A DNA stretch of 12,346 nt, taken from assembly GCA_021648585.1 (NCBI GenBank), contig JAKISM010000064.1, positions 1-12,346 of the forward strand, given 5' to 3'. Under the pieces are notes generated by a model that saw nothing but the letters and a program-made list of their open reading frames with translations, searched no databases and was not told the origin of the DNA. This document shows positions 7,930 through 12,346 of this stretch, in pieces. The translations under genes and the position numbers were made by a program. How positions within the stretch are numbered: position 1 is the first letter of the stretch; each line of letters opens with the position of its first letter. Source of the stretch: Devosiaceae bacterium. GTDB taxonomy: Bacteria > Pseudomonadota > Alphaproteobacteria > Rhizobiales > Devosiaceae.

Positions 7930-10900
7930 ATGCATATATTAAGCGCACCATCAGCTGAAATACAGCAGGAGGGAGAAATAATTGATCTTGAGCAAAGCAA
8001 GGGCGATATTATTTTTGCTTCTTTTGCCGATAGTGAATTAGCGGCATTAGCCAGCGCAAGTGATAGGGCAGGGTTTGATGATATGCGTTTGGCAAATCTT
8101 GCTAACCTAAGTCATAATTGTTCCACTGATCTTTGGCTTGAAAAAACCGCTCAGCACGCAAAGCTCATTGTAATTCGCCTGCTTGGCTCAAGCGCTTATT
8201 GGCAATATGGGTTTAATCAGATTTGCGCTTTGGCGGCTAATAAAAATATCAAATTGGCTTTCTTATCGGGAGACGCTAATTTTGATGCAATATTGTTTGA
8301 ACATTCAAATATTTCACTAGATAATTATAAATATTTGCAGCAGCTTTTTATTACTGGTGGGGCACAAAATATGGATTTGGCGCTTAAGGCATTTAGTGCT
8401 TTGGCTGCTAATAAAAATATAAAAAGAGATGAAATAAAGCCATTTGCTCGCTTTGGTTTTTGGCTTCCCAAAGAGGGTATGATTGAGTTTGAGCAATTAA
8501 AGACACTAAGCAAAAATGCAAATAATTTTGCCCCTATATTATTTTATCGGGCAGCGCTTGAGGGGGCTGGGACGGCGACGCTTGAGTTGTTAATTGAAGA
8601 GTTAAAAAAAGCTGATATCACGCCAATTCCAATTATTATTTCAACTCTTAAAGAGGGCGCTTGTATTCGTTTTGTGAAACAGGCGCTAAAGAACTTTCCC
8701 CCTGAAATAATATTAAATCTAACTGGCTTTGCGCTTAATATTGATGGTATTGATCCAAAACAAAATCCTTTTAGTAATATTGATGCACCAATCATTCAGC
8801 TTTTGCAAAGCTCTGCTTCAAAAGAAATTTGGCAGGAAAGTAAGCAGGGGCTAAGCGCTAAAGATTTAGCAATGCAAATAACTTTGCCAGAAATGGATGG
8901 GCGCATTGGTTGTTTGATTGTTGGGCATAAGGAAAAAGATTTTTGGCACAAAAGGACAGAGGTGCAATTATCGCTTTATGCGCCCAATGAGCAGGGCATT
9001 GGGCAGGTTATTGAGTTATGCAAAAATTATATTGTCTTGAGGAAAACTGCTGAGAATAAACGTAAAATCTGTATGGTGCTGGCTAATTATCCTATTCGTG
9101 ATGGGCGTATCGCTAATGGTGTTGGTTATGATGCGCCGCAATCTAGTGTTGAGATTTTGTTGGCGTTGGAAGATGCTGGTTATTATTTGGGGGGAGGAGG
9201 TTTTTCTCTTGCCCCCACCCTGCCTGTCGGCATCCCTCCCCGCGAGGGGGAGGGGAAACCCAATTATAATGATGCGTCTTTATTCCCCTCCTCCTTGCGG
9301 GGAGGGGCTAGGGGTGGGGGTAAGAGCGGTAAAAGTTTCCCCAAAAACGGCAATCAGCTAATTGAGTTATTACAAAAAGGCCCAACAAACGCTAACCCCA
9401 AAAGAGGGACAAGCAGCGCAATATTATCGCTAAAAACATATCAAAACCTATTTGAAAAATTGCCAAAAGAAATCCAAGATGCAGTAAATAAGCGTTGGGG
9501 CGAGGCAAAGAGTGATATATTTATGCGCCAAGATGGCTTTCATTTACCTGTCTTAATTTTTGGCAATGTAGCAATTCTATTACAGCCCTCACGTGGTTAT
9601 GATTTGGATATAAAGGCCAATTATCACGACCCTGATCTTGTGCCACCGCACATCTATATTGCTTGTTACCTATGGATAAAGCATATTTTTAATGCTAATG
9701 CGCTTATTCATAATGGCAAACATGGCAATTTAGAATGGTTGCCCGGTAAGGCCACTGGCCTTGATGTAAGCAGTTATCCATTGGCGCTTTGGGGCGCAGT
9801 GCCGCATTTTTATCCCTTTATTGTCAATGATCCCGGTGAGGGGACGCAAGCCAAAAGGCGCACGGGTGCGGTGATAATAGATCATCTTGTGCCACCCTTA
9901 ACTAGGGCAGAAACCTATGGGCCATTAAAACATCTTGAGGCGTTGCTTGATGAATATTATCAAGCGCAGGGCTTGGATTTTAGGCGGATTGAATTGCTTA
10001 AAAAGCGCATTTTAGATTTCACTAAAGATAATAATCTTGATAAGGATTTAGCACTGCCGCAGGACGAAGAAAAGGCGCTTGGTGAAATAGATAATTATCT
10101 TTGTGAGTTAAAAGAAGCGCAAATTCGTGATGGGTTACATATTTTTGGACAAAGCCCAAAAGGTGATTTGGAGCGTGATTTAATCATTGCACTAGCTCGT
10201 GCGCCACGAGGTGAAAATCTAAAAGATGCTTCTCTTATAAGAGCTCTAAGCAATGATCTTAAATTGGGATTTGATCCATTAAGCGCAAAATTGGGCGAGG
10301 AATGGCAAGGGCCAAAGCCAGAAATATTAGAGGCGCTTTCTAAAGATATTTGGCGCACCAATGGCGACACTATTGAGCGGATTGAACTATTAGCTTCAAA
10401 GTTAATCTCAGGGCAAAAATTGCCAAAAGATTTTTTGCAAACAAAGGCGGTATTAAAAACTATTGAGGAGCTTATTCGCCCCTCTCTTAGCGCCTGCGGT
10501 AAAAATGAAATGCAGGCGCTTATTGATGGGTTGGACGGAAAGTTTATTATGCCCGGCTCTTCTGGTGCGCCAACTCGTGGGCGGCTTGATGTGTTGCCAA
10601 CTGGGCGCAATTTTTATTCGATTGATAATCGTTCTGTGCCAACCAATGCGGCGTGGGAATTGGGGCAAAAATCGGCTGAAAATCTATTGCATAGACATTT
10701 TCATGATGAGGGCACGCATCTAAAATCTATTGCTTTAAGCGTGTGGGGCACTGCAAATATGCGCACAGGCGGCGATGATATTGCGCAGGCTTTGGCGCTA
10801 ATTGGGGTAAGGCCAAAATGGGATAGTTCGTCGCTTCGAGTAAGTGGGTTTGAAATAATTCCTTTGGCAAAATTAGGTCGTCCTCGATGTGATGTAACAC

Positions 10901-11766
10901 TTCGAATTTCAGGGTTTTTTCGAGATGCTTTCCCGCAACTTATTAACCTGTTTGATAGAGCAATTCGAGCGATTGGAGCACTTGATGAGCCGATAGAGCA
11001 AAACCCAATCGCTAGCATAATGCGCCAGGAGGCGCTTGAGCTAATGGCAGGTAAAATGAGCAAATCTGAGGCGGCGCTAAAAGCTGGACATAGAATTTTT
11101 GGCGCAAAACCGGGGGCATATGGAGCAGGATTGCAAGGATTAATTGATAGTGGAGAATGGGAAAGCAAACAAGATCTTGCAAAAGCCTTTGTCAATTTTT
11201 CTCAATATGCCTATGGCAATAAAGCGCAAGGCTTACCTGAAAAAGCGAACCTAAAAAGGCGCTTAAATAATATTGAAGCGGTGGTGCATAATCAGGATAA
11301 TCGTGAGCATGATTTACTTGATAGTGATGATTATTATCAATTTGAGGGCGGTTTAATTGCAAGTGTTGAGGCGCAAAAGGGAGTAAAACCTCTTGCCTAT
11401 CATAATGATCATTCTCGTCCTGAGCGCCCAATAATTAAAACTCTTGAAGAAGAAATCAGCTTTGTTATGCGATCACGTGTTACAAATCCAAAATGGATAA
11501 AGGGCGTAATGCGGCACGGCTATAAGGGGGCTTTTGAAATTGTTGCTTCAGTTGATTATATGTTTGCATTTGCTGCCACTACTGGAGCGGTAAAAACTCA
11601 TCATTTTGATTTGGCCTTTGAGGCTTTTATAATGGATGAAAATGTGCGAGATTTTATCAAGGAAAATAATAAACACGCTTATGAAGAATTAAAAGCGAAA
11701 TTTAATGAAGCGATTGAGCGAGGTTTTTGGCAGCCAAAATCTAATAGCATTTATGAATATTTATAA
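7930..11766 (+). CDS. cobN: Cobaltochelatase subunit CobN, carrying an in-frame repeat insertion
   Basis: CobN is the large subunit of the aerobic, ATP-dependent CobNST chelatase. It inserts Co2+ into hydrogenobyrinic acid a,c-diamide. The protein has 1278 residues, close to the family norm. The start MHILSAPSAEI and the following DIIFASFADSELAALASA resemble alphaproteobacterial CobN. Core motifs include HNGKHGNLEWLPGKATGLD (H594, H598), YPFIVNDPGEGTQAKRR, DHLVPPLTRAETYG, the block MPGSSGAPTRGRLDVLPTGR near residue 875, and a C-terminal MFAFAATTGAVKTHHFD with SNSIYEYL at the end. TAG at 7918-7920 closes the frame upstream, so 7930 is the earliest ATG. Its ribosome site is weak (AGG at 7919-7921). 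About 45 residues (425-469, Gly/Pro/Arg-rich) are encoded by a GC-rich palindromic repeat, between family-like GYYLGG and FPKNGNQLIELLQKGPTN. cobS and cobT are not in the window, nor is the cobW often found next to cobN. Confidence 0.97.
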   Translation: MHILSAPSAEIQQEGEIIDLEQSKGDIIFASFADSELAALASASDRAGFDDMRLANLANLSHNCSTDLWLEKTAQHAKLIVIRLLGSSAYWQYGFNQICALAANKNIKLAFLSGDANFDAILFEHSNISLDNYKYLQQLFITGGAQNMDLALKAFSALAANKNIKRDEIKPFARFGFWLPKEGMIEFEQLKTLSKNANNFAPILFYRAALEGAGTATLELLIEELKKADITPIPIIISTLKEGACIRFVKQALKNFPPEIILNLTGFALNIDGIDPKQNPFSNIDAPIIQLLQSSASKEIWQESKQGLSAKDLAMQITLPEMDGRIGCLIVGHKEKDFWHKRTEVQLSLYAPNEQGIGQVIELCKNYIVLRKTAENKRKICMVLANYPIRDGRIANGVGYDAPQSSVEILLALEDAGYYLGGGGFSLAPTLPVGIPPREGEGKPNYNDASLFPSSLRGGARGGGKSGKSFPKNGNQLIELLQKGPTNANPKRGTSSAILSLKTYQNLFEKLPKEIQDAVNKRWGEAKSDIFMRQDGFHLPVLIFGNVAILLQPSRGYDLDIKANYHDPDLVPPHIYIACYLWIKHIFNANALIHNGKHGNLEWLPGKATGLDVSSYPLALWGAVPHFYPFIVNDPGEGTQAKRRTGAVIIDHLVPPLTRAETYGPLKHLEALLDEYYQAQGLDFRRIELLKKRILDFTKDNNLDKDLALPQDEEKALGEIDNYLCELKEAQIRDGLHIFGQSPKGDLERDLIIALARAPRGENLKDASLIRALSNDLKLGFDPLSAKLGEEWQGPKPEILEALSKDIWRTNGDTIERIELLASKLISGQKLPKDFLQTKAVLKTIEELIRPSLSACGKNEMQALIDGLDGKFIMPGSSGAPTRGRLDVLPTGRNFYSIDNRSVPTNAAWELGQKSAENLLHRHFHDEGTHLKSIALSVWGTANMRTGGDDIAQALALIGVRPKWDSSSLRVSGFEIIPLAKLGRPRCDVTLRISGFFRDAFPQLINLFDRAIRAIGALDEPIEQNPIASIMRQEALELMAGKMSKSEAALKAGHRIFGAKPGAYGAGLQGLIDSGEWESKQDLAKAFVNFSQYAYGNKAQGLPEKANLKRRLNNIEAVVHNQDNREHDLLDSDDYYQFEGGLIASVEAQKGVKPLAYHNDHSRPERPIIKTLEEEISFVMRSRVTNPKWIKGVMRHGYKGAFEIVASVDYMFAFAATTGAVKTHHFDLAFEAFIMDENVRDFIKENNKHAYEELKAKFNEAIERGFWQPKSNSIYEYL
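9206..9326. repeat. GC-rich palindromic repeat element inside cobN
   Basis: A roughly 121-bp inverted repeat stands out as G/C-rich in an AT-rich gene. The left arm (9206-9257) starts CTCTTGCCCCCACCC. The right arm (9283-9326) ends GGGTGGGGGTAAGAG, its reverse complement with one mismatch (G/A). Each arm also contains its own small hairpin: CCCTCCCC and GGGGAGGG around GCGAG on the left (9234-9255), and CCCCTCC.../...GGGGAGGGG around CTTGC on the right (9285-9307). The left arm has a further TGCC-TGTC-GGCA insert (about 9221-9232). The centre is AT-rich. From general knowledge, palindromes of this CCCCCACCC...CCCTCCCCGC type are repeated in many alphaproteobacterial genomes and yield spurious peptides such as SPPPCGEGLGVGV, which is visible in another frame here. 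In the cobN frame it has no stop and reads SLRGGARGGGKS near its end. Confidence 0.9.
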
Positions 11767-11770
11767 GGAA
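11765..11770 (+). promoter_or_regulatory. cobO ribosome-binding site overlapping the cobN stop
   Basis: AAGGAA begins inside the TAA stop of cobN and lies five bases before the cobO ATG. The gap between the two genes is only 9 bp. This arrangement supports the chosen cobO start and suggests that ribosomes finishing cobN help start cobO. Confidence 0.7.
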
Positions 11771-11775
11771 ATAAA

Positions 11776-12346
11776 ATGAGTGATAGAGTTAAAAAAACTG
11801 ACCTTATGAGCGAAGAAGAACGTAATGTTTATCACGCCAAAAAAATGCTTAAGAAAAAACAAGCACGTGAAAAAATGCTTAAAACCAAGACTAAAGAAAA
11901 GGGTTTAATCATTGTTCATACGGGTAAGGGCAAAGGAAAATCTACCGCCGCTTTTGGCATGGTTTTTAGAGCGCTTGGGCATGGGTTTAATATTGGTATT
12001 GTGCAATTTGTTAAAGGAAAATGGGGGACAGGGGAGCGAGATATTTTAGAAAAATTTCCTGAGCAAGTAAGTATAAAAGCAATGGGCGAGGGTTTTACTT
12101 GGGAGACGCAAGATAGGGAGCGAGATATAAAGGCCGCACAATGCGCATGGCAGGAAGCAAAAAAAATGATTATGGACAAGCAATATAATATGGTGTTGCT
12201 TGATGAATTAAATATCGTTCTACGCTATGATTATATAGATATTAAAGATGTTATTGAGTTTTTGAAAAATAAGCCAAAAGATATTCATGTGATAATTACG
12301 GGGCGTAACGCCAAAGAGGAGCTAATTGAAATTGCTGATCTGGTTA
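11776..12346 (+). CDS. cobO: Corrinoid adenosyltransferase CobO (CobA/BtuR family), C-terminus cut
   Basis: CobO transfers the adenosyl group of ATP to Co(I) corrinoids (cob(I)yrinate a,c-diamide in the aerobic pathway), the step after cobalt insertion. The start is MSDRVKKTDLMSEEER. A basic N-terminal helix follows (KKMLKKKQAREKM, about 22-34), then the P-loop VHTGKGKGKSTAAFG (about 47-61) characteristic of the BtuR/CobA class. After that come VQFVKGKWGTGER, a GEGFTWETQD block (about 112-121), the Walker B-like VLLDELNIVLRY and ITGRNAKEEL. The frame is open to the right window edge after 190 codons, at IADLV. Family proteins usually run about 20 residues further, so the truncation is just the window end. 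It is co-operonic with cobN (9-bp gap). The family call is secure. The distinction from a general salvage adenosyltransferase rests on the cobN neighbour. Confidence 0.96.
   Translation, partial: MSDRVKKTDLMSEEERNVYHAKKMLKKKQAREKMLKTKTKEKGLIIVHTGKGKGKSTAAFGMVFRALGHGFNIGIVQFVKGKWGTGERDILEKFPEQVSIKAMGEGFTWETQDRERDIKAAQCAWQEAKKMIMDKQYNMVLLDELNIVLRYDYIDIKDVIEFLKNKPKDIHVIITGRNAKEELIEIADLV

Noticed and set aside
7634..7942. Plus-strand open frame of 102 residues spanning the end of cbtA and the intergenic repeat
   Set aside because: Its distinctive part (SLRGAKRRSNPE...) is the translation of a dispersed palindromic repeat. It overlaps both cbtA and the cobN start and has no ribosome site.
9206..9326. 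Frameshift or assembly error in cobN, or a CRISPR unit
   Set aside because: The frame is open through the element and correct on both sides, so there is no net frameshift. There are only two arms of one palindrome, with no regularly spaced direct repeats.
9098..9361. Plus-strand open frame of 87 residues inside cobN containing SPPPCGEGLGVGV
   Set aside because: This peptide is the off-frame reading of the GC-rich repeat. The true frame is cobN, which is continuous with family motifs on both sides.
10095..11195. Long minus-strand open frames within cobN (171 and 164 residues)
   Set aside because: They are antisense shadows of cobN coding sequence, without ribosome sites or recognisable domains.

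Overview
The window looks like a chromosomal segment of a low-GC alphaproteobacterium. The clearest evidence is the order mutS-glnD-murJ on the minus strand, which I recall as typical of Rhizobiales/Hyphomicrobiales (e.g. Brucella and Bartonella), together with a CobN of the aerobic, alphaproteobacterial type. The AT-rich base composition argues against the classic high-GC rhizobia. I cannot name a genus.

The layout is two divergent blocks. The left half (1-6429, minus strand) is a tightly packed housekeeping operon. It holds mutS (mismatch repair), then glnD (PII uridylyl-transferase and uridylyl-removing enzyme), then murJ (lipid II flippase, cut by the left window edge). mutS and glnD overlap by 17 bp, and glnD and murJ overlap through an ATGA. 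A 134-bp AT-rich spacer (6430-6563) must hold the divergent promoters.

The right half (6564-12346, plus strand) is a cobalt/cobalamin block. It opens with a well-conserved cobalamin riboswitch (6564-6767). This is followed by cbtB and cbtA (predicted cobalt transporter), cobN (large subunit of the aerobic cobaltochelatase) and cobO (corrinoid adenosyltransferase, cut about 20 residues short by the right edge). Together these genes would import Co2+, insert it into hydrogenobyrinate a,c-diamide and adenosylate the product. The riboswitch would shut off at least the leading genes when cobalamin is plentiful.

Two unrelated palindromic repeat elements sit in the cobalamin block. One is a 97-bp inverted repeat between cbtA and cobN. 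The other is a GC-rich element of about 120 bp lying inside the cobN reading frame, translated as an extra peptide of about 45 residues in an otherwise normal CobN. The second is the most interesting feature here. I do not see an undescribed defence, mobile or biosynthetic system: every gene belongs to a recognised family.
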